Notes: generated by a model from the letters alone, not told the origin. A stretch of DNA of 64,000 bases from CAYJBH01 sp964368625 (GCA_964368625.1 CAYJBH010000015.1:1-64000); one strand, 5' to 3'; shown: positions 40,267 through 48,115, counted from the stretch's first letter. Program-made: numbers and translations.

Positions 40267-40446
40267 ATGGAAATTAGAAACGATAGCAAAACACCTGCCG
40301 TTATACTGATAGAAAGACTTGCCACCTCTAAAGGTGAGCGTGAAGAGATTATGCGACAAGCTGATGACATGTTTGTAAAAGGAAGGATATCACAGTTTGA
40401 ATATAATGAGATATGGGCACAGTATCTTGTTACGGTGGGTGGGTGA
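40267..40446 (+). CDS. Hypothetical protein, 59 aa
   Basis: MEIRNDSKTPAVILIERLATSKGEREEIMRQ... two helices; GGAGGG upstream. Lies in the lysis block. Confidence 0.55.
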   Translation: MEIRNDSKTPAVILIERLATSKGEREEIMRQADDMFVKGRISQFEYNEIWAQYLVTVGG

Positions 40447-40452
40447 TAAGCG

Positions 40453-40803
40453 GTGTCGGAATTGCTTACCAAAAATGCAAGCGAAATTATAGATTCGTTT
40501 ATGATGTTTGCTGCGTTTATCGCTGCGATTGTAGCTGTCCACAAAACAATGGTGAAACCTATCAAGGAAATTGGGAAAAAAACAACGGTTGCCTTAGAAG
40601 CAATAAACGTTTTAAGCGATGACGTAGCGGATATGATGGGAGACAGGCTTCATCAGGCGCACACTTATTACACTAATAAAGGATCGTGCTCAAAGTTTGA
40701 TAAAGAACGCCTTCTATCAATGCACAAACGATACACAGAAATGAACAGAAATCATTTAGTGGAAAGCTATGCAGAAGATTTGCTGAAACTACCCGAAAAA
40801 TAA
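40453..40803 (+). CDS. Membrane-anchored lysis-block protein, 116 aa
   Basis: GTG start. One transmembrane helix (about 14-32, SFMMFAAFIAAIVAVH) followed by a helical domain with DRLHQAHTYYTNKGSCSKFDKERLLSMHKRYTEMNRNHLVE, a block often found in the holin cluster of Clostridia phages. Holin-associated or holin-like. Confidence 0.65.
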   Translation: MSELLTKNASEIIDSFMMFAAFIAAIVAVHKTMVKPIKEIGKKTTVALEAINVLSDDVADMMGDRLHQAHTYYTNKGSCSKFDKERLLSMHKRYTEMNRNHLVESYAEDLLKLPEK

Positions 40804-40823
40804 CAAAACGGCGGTGATGCTAA

Positions 40824-41096
40824 GTGCAGGAACAATCGAAAAACCAAAGCAACAGATGGATGAAAGGGATTGTTAAATACTGCATTGTTTTCACAAGCGT
40901 TGTTATAGTTGCTTGCTACATAGCATCGTGGTTTGGAATTGATACTGATGCGCAGTTGCAGGTGACTGCAATGGTGTTTGGTGGCGAACTTCTTATGACG
41001 GTTGTTATTAAGTTAATGGGCGATTCAAAAGAAAAAAAGGAAGAAACCAAAGAAAAAATAAAAATACCAATTATGGAGGACAAAAAAAATGGTTGA
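40824..41096 (+). CDS. Holin-like membrane protein, 90 aa
   Basis: GTG start. Two hydrophobic helices (about 16-38 and 43-64) and a lysine/glutamate-rich C-terminal tail, the class II holin layout. Between endolysin and LLH-type holin. Confidence 0.6.
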   Translation: MQEQSKNQSNRWMKGIVKYCIVFTSVVIVACYIASWFGIDTDAQLQVTAMVFGGELLMTVVIKLMGDSKEKKEETKEKIKIPIMEDKKNG

Positions 41097-41421
41097 AATG
41101 ATTCAAGGGTTCGACATCACTCTTATTGTTGAGGGCGTTATCGCGTTGGTATTTGCATATGTTGCGAAAGTGCTTGTTGGTTGGATCAAGTCAAAACTAA
41201 CAAAAGAGCAAATGGATACCATGTTTGAGATTGCAGATGCAGTTGTGATGGCAGTTGAACAGGTGCTAAAAGCAACAGATGGGCAATTGAAAAAGGAAAC
41301 AGCTATGCAAAACGTGAAAGAATGGCTTGCAAAGTATAATATTGTCATTGATGAGCAAGCTATTGACGTGGCAATTGAGAGCGCGGTAAAAAGGTTGAAT
41401 ATTGAACTGAAAGGCGAATAG
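41089..41421 (+). CDS. LLH-type phage holin
   Basis: Protein of 110 residues: a hydrophobic N-terminal helix (ITLIVEGVIALVFAYVAKVLVGWI), then EIADAVVMAVEQVLKATDGQLKKETAMQNVKEWLAKYNI...IDVAIESAVKRL, the usual pattern of LL-H holins. Forms membrane lesions that release the endolysin. Overlaps its upstream neighbour. Confidence 0.8.
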   Translation: MVEMIQGFDITLIVEGVIALVFAYVAKVLVGWIKSKLTKEQMDTMFEIADAVVMAVEQVLKATDGQLKKETAMQNVKEWLAKYNIVIDEQAIDVAIESAVKRLNIELKGE

Positions 41422-41423
41422 AA

Positions 41424-42578
41424 ATGAACAAAAACCACAGGGCATTTATTGCATTTCTTGGTTTGAGCGGTGCAGTAATTCTACTGTCCGCTTTTTTTCT
41501 AACTCTTTTTGGGTTTTTGGATTTGCGATACGCAAACGATTTCCAACTTCACGGTTCAATAGATTTTTTTGGAAACTTTTTCTTATTTTGCATTAACATA
41601 GTATTCGTAATAAAAACTGTTTTTGTAAAAAGAGCGAGACAAAAAGATATATGCATCTTGCTTGCAATTCTTCTTTTTGCGAATTGGTTTATTAAAAACA
41701 GTTTGATTGTATCTACAGCGATTCCTTTTGTTGCAATTACGATTATTTTTTGCAAAAAGAAAAACGATATAATAAACTTAATTGTGTGGTTTGTACTAAC
41801 GGGATTTCTGCAATACGCTTTGAAATTTGTGAAAACAAACATATTTGATTTTGAGTATCACACAGAAAACTTTATAACAACTTTTGTTTACAATATCGAT
41901 CTGATATTGATATATATTTTAATAGAAAGGATGTCAAGGAGCTATGAAGAGTACAGAAAAATCGTTTTGGCCGGATTCAGTAGGAAGCATTTGGTTCTTC
42001 GCGAAAAAACAGGCGTTCGCATCAATGATGGAATTGGCGAAAAAGTTTTAGAAACGGAAAAGTTGACAAAAAAGCAAAAGATAATTTTTGCTATCCTATC
42101 GCAAGGATATCAAGTTTTCCAATTGGCGGTTGTCCTTGCGATAGGACTTGTCAACAACATGTTTCTCGAATTGATTGCAATGCTAATCATGTTTTGGGTT
42201 GGTAGAGGGTTACTAAAACAATCATGGCACAGCAATAAACTTTGGATATGTTCTTGTTCTACGTTTATAGGGTTCTATGTTTTGACAAAGATAACACCTC
42301 CTTTCAGCATATCCTTGTTCATGACGGTTGTTTGCACAGGTTCTTTTGTCTACATTTTGCATGTGCTAGGGATCAAGAGCGACCGTTTAGAAGAATTGGA
42401 AAAGCGATATGAGACAGACTTTACGAAGTATGGATTGTCTTTGGAAATGGCAAAGTTTGCGCATGATTGGAAGATTGAAGGGCTGACCGACAAAGAATTG
42501 ATGCACAAGTACGAAATCATGTCAAGAAACACGTTAAACTCACGAAAAAGAAGGATAAAAGATGCAATGGACACCTAA
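41424..42578 (+). CDS. Multi-pass membrane protein with AgrB-like motif and C-terminal HTH
   Basis: Protein of 384 residues. Six hydrophobic segments (about 8-170) give an N-terminal membrane block; a second membrane block (about 222-316) contains VGRGLLKQSWHSNKLWIC, with His269 and Cys276 spaced by 7 residues like the catalytic His and Cys of AgrB-type propeptide peptidases and a nearby Arg261. The soluble end (335-380, SLEMAKFAHDWKIEGLTDKELMHKYEIMSRNTLNSRKRRI) reads as a helix-turn-helix. No AgrD-like peptide gene is obvious nearby. The AgrB relation is inferred from motif and topology only. Confidence 0.6.
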   Translation: MNKNHRAFIAFLGLSGAVILLSAFFLTLFGFLDLRYANDFQLHGSIDFFGNFFLFCINIVFVIKTVFVKRARQKDICILLAILLFANWFIKNSLIVSTAIPFVAITIIFCKKKNDIINLIVWFVLTGFLQYALKFVKTNIFDFEYHTENFITTFVYNIDLILIYILIERMSRSYEEYRKIVLAGFSRKHLVLREKTGVRINDGIGEKVLETEKLTKKQKIIFAILSQGYQVFQLAVVLAIGLVNNMFLELIAMLIMFWVGRGLLKQSWHSNKLWICSCSTFIGFYVLTKITPPFSISLFMTVVCTGSFVYILHVLGIKSDRLEELEKRYETDFTKYGLSLEMAKFAHDWKIEGLTDKELMHKYEIMSRNTLNSRKRRIKDAMDT

Positions 42579-42593
42579 AGAACACTATACTTG

Positions 42594-42639
42594 ACCGCCC
42601 AAACGCGTTATGATAAATGCGTAAGGGCGGTTGATTTTT
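42594..42639 (+). terminator. Intrinsic terminator
   Basis: ACCGCCC pairs with GGGCGGT, with an inner ACGC/GCGT stem, then TTGATTTTT. Ends the lysis/membrane block. Confidence 0.8.
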
Positions 42640-42730
42640 ATCTTTTTTTGTTTTGCCCTTACAACAAAACTTAATAGACTATCAGCCGTCCTTGCTTTTC
42701 AAAATTTGAAAAAGCAAAGGAGACAAGAAC

Positions 42731-43426
42731 ATGGGAAATTACAATCAAACGATGCACAAAACGGGTAGTTCTGGAACTGCAAAAACTGCTTTGGGTCTTG
42801 CTATTGGCGCAGGTGCTGTGGCATTGTCCAACGCAAGCAACAACTGCAATCGTGGTTGCAACAGCGGTGGCTTGCTTGGCAATTTGTTCGGCGGTGGCTG
42901 CAATAACGATTGCTACGTTGACGAAAAAGAATTTGCATGGGCACAAGCATTCAATGCAAGCGAAGCCAAGCTTGCTAAAGTTGAAGCCGAACGATATGCC
43001 GATAGCGTAGGTCTTGGAGTGTACGAACAGCTTGTAGCAGAAGCTAAGGCAGTTCGCCAAGAGCAGAACGATGGTTTCCGCACTTTGTTTGAAGAAATTC
43101 GCAACCAAGACAAGGAAATCGCACTCACGCAATCTGACCTTCGCTGCCTTAGCGTTGTGAATCAGAAAGAGCATGAAGCTATCGTTGACGGTTACAAGTC
43201 CGGCATTCAACTTGAAGCGGAAAGACGTGCATGCGGTGACGAACGCTTGAAATGCTACGTGGATGCAACTTTCATCCCCGGCAGTCTCAAACTGGATGCA
43301 GACGATATCTGCCCCCAAGTGCAATTGAAATGCCCTGATGTTCAACTTGTCGAACTGGTGTCCACTGCTGCAAGCGCGTTTGCAAGCGCAATGGGCGTAA
43401 ACTCCGCAAAAGCTACTGCAAAGTAA
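42731..43426 (+). CDS. Glycine/cysteine-rich N-terminus, helical protein of unknown function
   Basis: Protein of 231 residues with AAAGGAGAC upstream. An N-terminal segment (SSGTAKTALGLAIGAGAVAL) could be membrane-inserted, then a Gly/Cys/Asn-rich loop (CNRGCNSGGLLGNLFGGGCNNDC), then helices and a C-terminal part with several cysteines. It lies alone between two terminators and its codons are richer in GC, so it may be highly expressed; virion or surface role possible. Confidence 0.65.
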   Translation: MGNYNQTMHKTGSSGTAKTALGLAIGAGAVALSNASNNCNRGCNSGGLLGNLFGGGCNNDCYVDEKEFAWAQAFNASEAKLAKVEAERYADSVGLGVYEQLVAEAKAVRQEQNDGFRTLFEEIRNQDKEIALTQSDLRCLSVVNQKEHEAIVDGYKSGIQLEAERRACGDERLKCYVDATFIPGSLKLDADDICPQVQLKCPDVQLVELVSTAASAFASAMGVNSAKATAK

Positions 43427-43433
43427 GCTTGTG

Positions 43434-43474
43434 GCAAAAGGTAGTCTATTTAATATGGGCTACCTTTTTGCTTT
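43434..43474 (+). terminator. Intrinsic terminator
   Basis: GCAAAAGGTAG pairs with CTACCTTTTTGC around a 15-nt loop and runs into TTT; directly before the next ribosome site. Confidence 0.7.
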
Positions 43475-43487
43475 AAGGAGGGAAAAC

Positions 43488-43937
43488 ATGGCTAGGAATG
43501 ACTTTGTAAATACTATGCGTGAAAAGTATAGTTACGAAAGAGAAAGCCCGAAAACAGACAAACAAACGGATATTGGAGCTTTCAAAAAATTTGGCGATTA
43601 CGTGTCGCAAAACAATGATCCTTCGCTTTGGGAGTGGGTTGGAAAACAGGACGATGTTGTAAAGGCGAAAACACAAATGATGGACACGTTCAATTTTTAC
43701 ATATTTGAACAAACAAAATCACAGTTTGTTGCTTTTTGCAAAGAAAACAGTCTTGATGTTATTGAAAAGTATGTTGATACTGCAATTGAAACGTCAAAAA
43801 ACTACGTTTCGCCACTAGAAAAGTTTGAAAAAGAACGCGATGCGTTGTTGAAAACACAGGAACAAATGCAGGTCATTATACAGCAGCAAGCGGAAATGTT
43901 AAAAACGGCAAAGCAAAGTGAGGTGATCAAGATATGA
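43488..43937 (+). CDS. Hypothetical coiled-coil protein, 149 aa
   Basis: ATG at 43488 after TTAAGGAGGG (earlier start sits in the terminator hairpin). Helical, ending KTQEQMQVIIQQQAEMLKTAKQ. Four-base overlap to the next gene. Confidence 0.6.
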   Translation: MARNDFVNTMREKYSYERESPKTDKQTDIGAFKKFGDYVSQNNDPSLWEWVGKQDDVVKAKTQMMDTFNFYIFEQTKSQFVAFCKENSLDVIEKYVDTAIETSKNYVSPLEKFEKERDALLKTQEQMQVIIQQQAEMLKTAKQSEVIKI

Positions 43938-44263
43938 AAGAACCAAACCAAAAAATGATTGAGCAGATAGCAATGTTGGAAGATGTTCTGGAATCGGTTA
44001 TAAGCGCAAACACGCCGCCTATTGTTGCAAACTTTGTCATAAACAGCCCTATGTATGAGAAAGCAACAGGACAGATTGCCGATGTTTTGTTTATGTATAT
44101 GGACGAAAACACAGGGGAAATTGACGGTAAAAAAGCGGGCGAAACTCTTTCGCAAATGTTCCCTTCTATCGCTCAATGGGTGAACATACCAAGGCGAAAC
44201 TTTTTTATAAAAGATGAAGTAAATAAAATTGCAACCACATTGGTTGGAAAGGACGTATTATGA
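43934..44263 (+). CDS. Hypothetical protein, 109 aa
   Basis: MKEPNQKMIEQIAMLEDVLESV...; helical, no known domain. Overlaps both neighbours by 4 bases (ATGA), so the three genes are coupled. Confidence 0.6.
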   Translation: MKEPNQKMIEQIAMLEDVLESVISANTPPIVANFVINSPMYEKATGQIADVLFMYMDENTGEIDGKKAGETLSQMFPSIAQWVNIPRRNFFIKDEVNKIATTLVGKDVL

Positions 44264-44412
44264 CATATCAAGAATTAAAGGTAATTGGACTTGCGAAGAT
44301 TGAAAAAGCACTTAGCATGGAACTCCCGGCAGAACATACTGCATTGTACATTTTGGCTCTTGCATTATTTGAACACAAAGACGAATCCCAAAAAGAAAGC
44401 GTGAAGGTGTGA
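44260..44412 (+). CDS. Small helical protein, 50 aa
   Basis: MTYQELKVIGLAKIEKALSMELPAEHTALYILALALFEHKDE; ATGA overlap with the previous gene. Too short for comparison. Confidence 0.6.
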   Translation: MTYQELKVIGLAKIEKALSMELPAEHTALYILALALFEHKDESQKESVKV

Positions 44413-44413
44413 C

Positions 44414-44902
44414 ATGAAGAACAGATTGCAAATGCTTTACAATGAATATATGGACGAAAAAGACAACATGCAAGAATGTTGCGACATGGAGCATCAAGAG
44501 TACATGAAAAATCTTGCAATGGAAATGGTAGCGATTGAAATGCTTATGAAGTCGGACATTGCAAAACATGTACAATTACGTGAACACCATCATGATAAAT
44601 GGCATGAAGCCCTTGCGCATAAAAACTGGAAATGGATTGTGTTTCAACGGTTACAAGATGAAATAAAGGATGCGCATATGGACATTGAAGCCATGACGGT
44701 TGCAAAGGAAGCAGGGCAAGAAAAAGTGCATGCAGAAATGCTTGCCATGGCAAAACAGCGTATTGCGAACGCCGAAAAACTGAATGCAATTTATACTGCT
44801 ATGCCGTACACACACGGAACAATGGAAGAACAACAAATGTGGGATAAAGACTACCACATGGAAATAGAAAAACACAAAGAAAATGTTGCTAAAATTCAAT
44901 AA
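44414..44902 (+). CDS. Hypothetical protein, 162 aa, Met/His-rich
   Basis: Long charged helices with many Met and His residues (MQECCDMEHQEYM...REHHHDKWHEALAH...KVHAEMLAMAKQRI). Could bind metal, but nothing definite is seen. Last gene before a promoter-terminator leader. Confidence 0.6.
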   Translation: MKNRLQMLYNEYMDEKDNMQECCDMEHQEYMKNLAMEMVAIEMLMKSDIAKHVQLREHHHDKWHEALAHKNWKWIVFQRLQDEIKDAHMDIEAMTVAKEAGQEKVHAEMLAMAKQRIANAEKLNAIYTAMPYTHGTMEEQQMWDKDYHMEIEKHKENVAKIQ

Positions 44903-44907
44903 CACTA

Positions 44908-44936
44908 TTGAAAAAGAAAGAAAGACATAGTATAAT
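44908..44936 (+). promoter_or_regulatory. Promoter
   Basis: TTGAAA (44908-44913), 17-bp spacer, TATAAT (44931-44936). Confidence 0.75.
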
Positions 44937-44944
44937 GAAAAAGC

Positions 44945-44992
44945 AAAGGGAAATGGTTATCCTCCGACCAAAGTACCTTTGACTTTTTTTAT
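44945..44992 (+). terminator. Terminator-containing leader before a small membrane gene
   Basis: CAAAGG pairs with CCTTTG around an inner TGGT/ACCA stem whose loop holds TATCCTCCG; seven T follow. It lies directly between the promoter at 44908 and the ribosome site of 45010-45162, an attenuator-like layout. CCTC in the loop could pair with GAGG of the ribosome site. Confidence 0.65.
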
Positions 44993-45009
44993 AAATACGA
45001 GGTGTTTTG

Positions 45010-45162
45010 ATGAAAATTGCAATGCTTTTAATTTTAGGAATAGTATTTATGACTGTTGGACTTGTTTCTCTGATTTTTTTTGGTAAAATTATTTTAGGAG
45101 TATTTGGTTTGTGCGTTGGCATATGTTGTACAAGCATTTTTGCAAATGAAATTGGCATGTAA
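45010..45162 (+). CDS. Small membrane protein, 50 aa
   Basis: MKIAMLLILGIVFMTVGLVSLIFFGKIILGVFGLCVGICCTSIFANEIGM: two hydrophobic helices joined by a Gly-Lys turn. CGAGGTG lies 6 nt upstream. Placed behind an attenuator-like leader, so probably tightly controlled; toxin-like or holin-like, not decidable. Confidence 0.65.
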   Translation: MKIAMLLILGIVFMTVGLVSLIFFGKIILGVFGLCVGICCTSIFANEIGM

Positions 45163-45211
45163 TTGGATTAACATTTTAAAGAAAAGATAAATGAAATATT
45201 TTCACTTTTTT

Positions 45212-45258
45212 TCAAAAAACACTTCCAATGTTCGTAAATATATGTTATTATTTTCATG
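45212..45258 (+). repeat. Promoter-like repeat, copy 1 (copy 2 at 46011-46050)
   Basis: TTTTTTCAAAAAACACTT followed by an ATATATGTTAT block occurs here and at 46011-46050. Copy 1 can be read as TTCCAA, 17-bp spacer, TATTAT. Both precede a transcription unit (zinc-ribbon gene; structured RNA), so they are likely related promoters or activator sites. Confidence 0.55.
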
Positions 45259-45308
45259 AGTTAGTTTTGCTCTATCACGTTGAGAAGAAAGAAAAGTAGG
45301 TGAATAGT

Positions 45309-45569
45309 GTGGAAATAATCAAATGCAGAACAAATGATAAATATGCCATATATTGTTGTTATTGCAATTCTAGCTTTGCGTTCTCTCATGAAGATATGTT
45401 AATGGGTGGTGCTTGTTTAGTAAAATGCCCATGTTGCGGTCGCAACAACTATTTCAATGAAAAAATCCCATTTGAAAAACTGAATAAAAATTATTTAGAA
45501 ATGACAAAAAAACAGATAACGTTCAAAGAGAAAATCAAAAAATGTGCGCAAAAATTTCTTAGAAACTAA
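45309..45569 (+). CDS. Zinc-ribbon protein, 86 aa
   Basis: GTG at 45309 after AGGTGAATA. IYCCYCNSSFAF...VKCPCCGRNNYF has two CxxC pairs. Basic C-terminus. Likely nucleic-acid binding. Confidence 0.6.
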   Translation: MEIIKCRTNDKYAIYCCYCNSSFAFSHEDMLMGGACLVKCPCCGRNNYFNEKIPFEKLNKNYLEMTKKQITFKEKIKKCAQKFLRN

Positions 45570-45604
45570 AATAAAATGGAACATAACCGCAAGGAGGACA
45601 AAAG

Positions 45605-45988
45605 ATGAACGTTGAGCAGTTAAAGACAGCGATTGAGGCTATAAACGTAGAGAAACAATGCGTTAATCGAGCAACAAATTGCAATCGTGAATGTGGGAGT
45701 TGCGACCTTGTTTTAAGGGCAGAAACAATCTTGAATGCTTATGATACCGCCTTACAAGTTCTACAATCCGAACTTGACCGACAGGAGAACAAGGCTTTGA
45801 CATTAGACGAGCTCAAAGAGATGGTTGGCGAACCTGTGTGGGATGATTTTGATGACGAGTGGAGAATTTTAGAAGATGTTGACTATATAGACGAATTAGA
45901 AAGCGAGATATGTTTTACTGATTCATTTCAAGTCGTTTATCATGATTGCAGGTTTTACAAACACAAACCGAACGATGGCATAAAATAA
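45605..45988 (+). CDS. Hypothetical protein, 127 aa
   Basis: MNVEQLKTAIEAINVEKQCVNRATNCNRECGSCDLVLRAETILNAYDTALQVLQ... then TLDELKEMVGEPVWDDFDDEWRILED; the second part is a block common in Firmicute phage accessory proteins (LKxMxGxPVW). AAGGAGG upstream. Confidence 0.7.
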   Translation: MNVEQLKTAIEAINVEKQCVNRATNCNRECGSCDLVLRAETILNAYDTALQVLQSELDRQENKALTLDELKEMVGEPVWDDFDDEWRILEDVDYIDELESEICFTDSFQVVYHDCRFYKHKPNDGIK

Positions 45989-46058
45989 AAACTGAAAGTT
46001 GAACGATAAAAAATTTTTTCAAAAAACACTTTACAAATATATATGTTATAGTAAGCAC

Positions 46059-46426
46059 ATAAGTTAGATAACAACTAGCTTATAAGATTAAGAAGGGGTT
46101 AAAACACAGTATTGGGTGATAACCACCCACTAACAATTAAGTAGTAGCTAAATTGTTGATAAGGGTTAGGGATAAGTGGGTTAATCACTTAAACAAGTAC
46201 CATGGATATGCTTGTTTAATATTATCCTTGAATAGTGTATAGGCGGTGGGAGCTATTCAAAAATAGATTTATTAAATCACCTAAGCAAGTGTGTAAACTG
46301 CTAAATAAAATTTTTTAGGAGATTGTTCATATGAATAAATCGCGAGACCGACCCTAAATAATGTTGCAATGGGCTATTAAGTGAACTGCTTAAAAAGCAT
46401 GACTGCTAGGAAAGACTAGCGTATAT
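46059..46426 (+). ncRNA. Large structured RNA upstream of and continuous with two tRNAs
   Basis: No gene, but a dense series of perfect stems: ATAAGTTAG/CTAGCTTAT (46059-46083), TGGGTG/CACCCA, AACAATT/AATTGTT, a three-way junction closed by GGATA/TATCC (46170-46227) with AGTG/CACT and AAACAAG/CTTGTTT arms, TTGAATAG/CTATTCAA (46228-46260), GCTAG/CTAGC. The unit runs through tRNA-Asn, a 206-nt spacer and tRNA-Met to a terminator at 46830. Large phage RNAs of the GOLLD and ROOL classes sit with or around tRNAs in this way; family membership is unproven. An 8-codon frame with a ribosome site (46331-46357) lies inside. Confidence 0.65.
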
Positions 46427-46501
46427 GTTAGCGTAGCTCAACGGTAGAGCGTTCGGCTGTTAATCGAATTGTTATGGGTTCAAGTCCCATCGCTAACTCC
46501 A
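46427..46501 (+). tRNA. tRNA-Asn (anticodon GTT)
   Basis: Cloverleaf: acceptor GTTAGCG/CGCTAAC, D arm AGCTC...GAGC, anticodon stem TTCGG/TCGAA with loop CTGTTAA, T arm ATGGG-TTCAAGT-CCCAT, encoded CCA. Phage-borne. Confidence 0.95.
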
Positions 46502-46707
46502 ATTGCCCTGCACGGCCAAAATGACCCACATGTAAGTTATCCTAATTCTTGGAATAGTGCCATTATCGAGGTAAGCACTATGTGTTAGTGCCACTCCCCA
46601 AGTTGATAACCGAAATGTGAATTTGGTTAATAGCGCATATCCTGTATAAATAACACGGCAGACGTGTCGTGGTGGTTGGGCGAAAACAGGTTGCCACATT
46701 ATTACAC
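46502..46707 (+). other. Structured spacer between the two tRNAs
   Basis: No gene. Contains CTTGG/CCAAG enclosing TAGTGC/GCACTA, AACC/GGTT and ACACG/CGTGT stems. Probably the 3' part of the long structured RNA that is continuous with the tRNAs. Confidence 0.5.
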
Positions 46708-46784
46708 AGACCATTGGCGCAATAGGTTAGCGCACTCGGCTCATAACCGATCGGCTCGGGGTTCAAGTCCCCGATGGTCTACCA
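46708..46784 (+). tRNA. tRNA with CAT anticodon (Met or Ile2)
   Basis: Cloverleaf: acceptor AGACCAT/ATGGTCT, D arm GCGC/GCGC, anticodon stem TCGG/CCGA with loop CTCATAA, T arm CGGGG-TTCAAGT-CCCCG, encoded CCA. CAT may be elongator Met or lysidine-modified Ile; the acceptor stem does not show initiator features. Confidence 0.93.
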
Positions 46785-46785
46785 A

Positions 46786-46830
46786 GCTACTCACTGTTGA
46801 TTGAAAAGTCGCAGTGGGTAGCATTTTTTT
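46786..46830 (+). terminator. Intrinsic terminator of the RNA/tRNA unit
   Basis: GCTACTCACTG pairs with CAGTGGGTAGC (11 bp, one wobble), then A and seven T. Confidence 0.88.
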
Positions 46831-46831
46831 A

Positions 46832-46860
46832 TTGCCTTTTTTACGTTCGTGATGTAGAAT
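46832..46860 (+). promoter_or_regulatory. Promoter
   Basis: TTGCCT (46832-46837), 17-bp spacer, TAGAAT (46855-46860), 55 nt before the next gene. Confidence 0.6.
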
Positions 46861-46914
46861 ATACGTGTAGTGAATCGATTGAACGCTATAAAAAAAAGAG
46901 AAGGAGCTGACCAC

Positions 46915-47190
46915 ATGAGCAATGGAAGATACGCGACAAGGAAAGCCTATATCAACGGATTGGTATGCGATTTAACAAAAACAATATGCAACAGTTACGG
47001 CGAATTGACATATGACGAAGCCGAAAGAATTGTGGAAAACAGGATATGCAGATATGAAACGTTTGCCGATCTTGAAGAACACGAAAAAGAAGAAGCACTT
47101 GAAGTGGCGATGCAAAGGCTTGAAGGTTTAGGAATTATTGTTGCTACTCCTACTGTATGGGGAACAGAAAGACAAAACGTGTATTTTTGA
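46915..47190 (+). CDS. Hypothetical protein, 91 aa
   Basis: MSNGRYATRKAYINGLVCDLTKTICNSYGELTYDEAERIVENRI...; helical. AAGGAGCTG upstream of ATG at 46915; the earlier in-frame start has no site. Confidence 0.6.
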   Translation: MSNGRYATRKAYINGLVCDLTKTICNSYGELTYDEAERIVENRICRYETFADLEEHEKEEALEVAMQRLEGLGIIVATPTVWGTERQNVYF

Positions 47191-47200
47191 AAGGATATAT

Positions 47201-47488
47201 ATGATTGTTAGAAATGTGAGAAAAATTGCTGATCATTACGGATCGAAACATCAATCGATAAAAGCGATGGAGGAACTTTCGGAACTCACCAAAGAAATTG
47301 CAATTCAACTGAATTGTGGTGGAAGAAAAGGTCATATGGTGGAAGAAATAGCAGATGTGAAAATTATGATTGAACAGTTGATTTATATTTACGATCTTGA
47401 CAAGGAAAGAATACGCAGAACTATTGACGATAAAGTGGAAAGAACGTTGAAAAGAATCGAAACAAAAAAGGAAGAGCGAACCAATTGA
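47201..47488 (+). CDS. MazG-like nucleotide pyrophosphohydrolase
   Basis: Protein of 95 residues from 47201 (GAAAGGATAT). KAMEELSELTKEIAIQ...MVEEIADVKIMIEQLIYIYD is the EExxE...ExxD metal-binding helix pair of MazG-like proteins, which hydrolyse NTPs or dNTPs to monophosphates. Phage forms adjust nucleotide pools or alarmone signalling. Confidence 0.82.
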   Translation: MIVRNVRKIADHYGSKHQSIKAMEELSELTKEIAIQLNCGGRKGHMVEEIADVKIMIEQLIYIYDLDKERIRRTIDDKVERTLKRIETKKEERTN

Positions 47489-47501
47489 AGGAGGAAATAG
47501 C

Positions 47502-48106
47502 ATGAAAATATTCAAACATGAAAAATTCGGAGAAATTAGGACGTTGGAAATTAAGGGGGATACGTGGTTTGTCGGCAAGGACGTAGCGGAAGTTTTAGGT
47601 TACGAACGAGCAGACAATGCTATCCGTACGCACGTCGATGAGGAAGATAAGCTGATGCACCAAATCAGTGCATCAGGTCAAAGTAGGCAAATGTCTATCA
47701 TCAACGAAAGCGGTCTATATTCCCTCATCCTGTCAAGCAAAACGCCAAAACTTTCAAGCGTTGGGTGACGAGTGAAGTTCTGCCCGAGCTAAGAAAAGCG
47801 AGCGGATTAGCCGGGTACGAAGTATTCCTAACGCTTGATCGAGAGCATCAAAAGGAAATGATGCAAAAGTTAAGAGATGGGCTTAGACAGCCTGTGAAAG
47901 TAGATTATATCAAAGCCAATACAATTGCAAACAAAGCAGTTAGTAATAAGTACGGACATCCTAAAATGGTTAAGAAAGAGAACATGACACATGAGATGTT
48001 GCAAGAACGTGAAAGGGTTCTTGGTGATGTTGTAACGCTAATGGAAGTAAAGGAAAAATACGGTCTTGATATTTCAGTTTCAAAAACAGTGTACAAGGCG
48101 AATTGA
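47502..48106 (+). pseudogene. Frameshifted Bro-N antirepressor
   Basis: The first frame (47502-47768) gives a Bro-N domain, FGEIRTLEIKGDTWFVGKDVAEVLGYERADNAI...IINESGLYSLILSSKTPK, then goes out of frame. The expected continuation, FKRWVTSEVLPELRK, is found one base off near 47750-47790 and runs to 48106 (VDYIKANTIANKAVSNKYG...MLQERERVLGDVVTLMEVKEKYGLDISVSKTVY), the usual antirepressor ending. One missing base near CCAAAACTTT explains it. Decayed gene or sequencing error. Confidence 0.75.
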
Positions 48107-48115
48107 ACAAGATAT

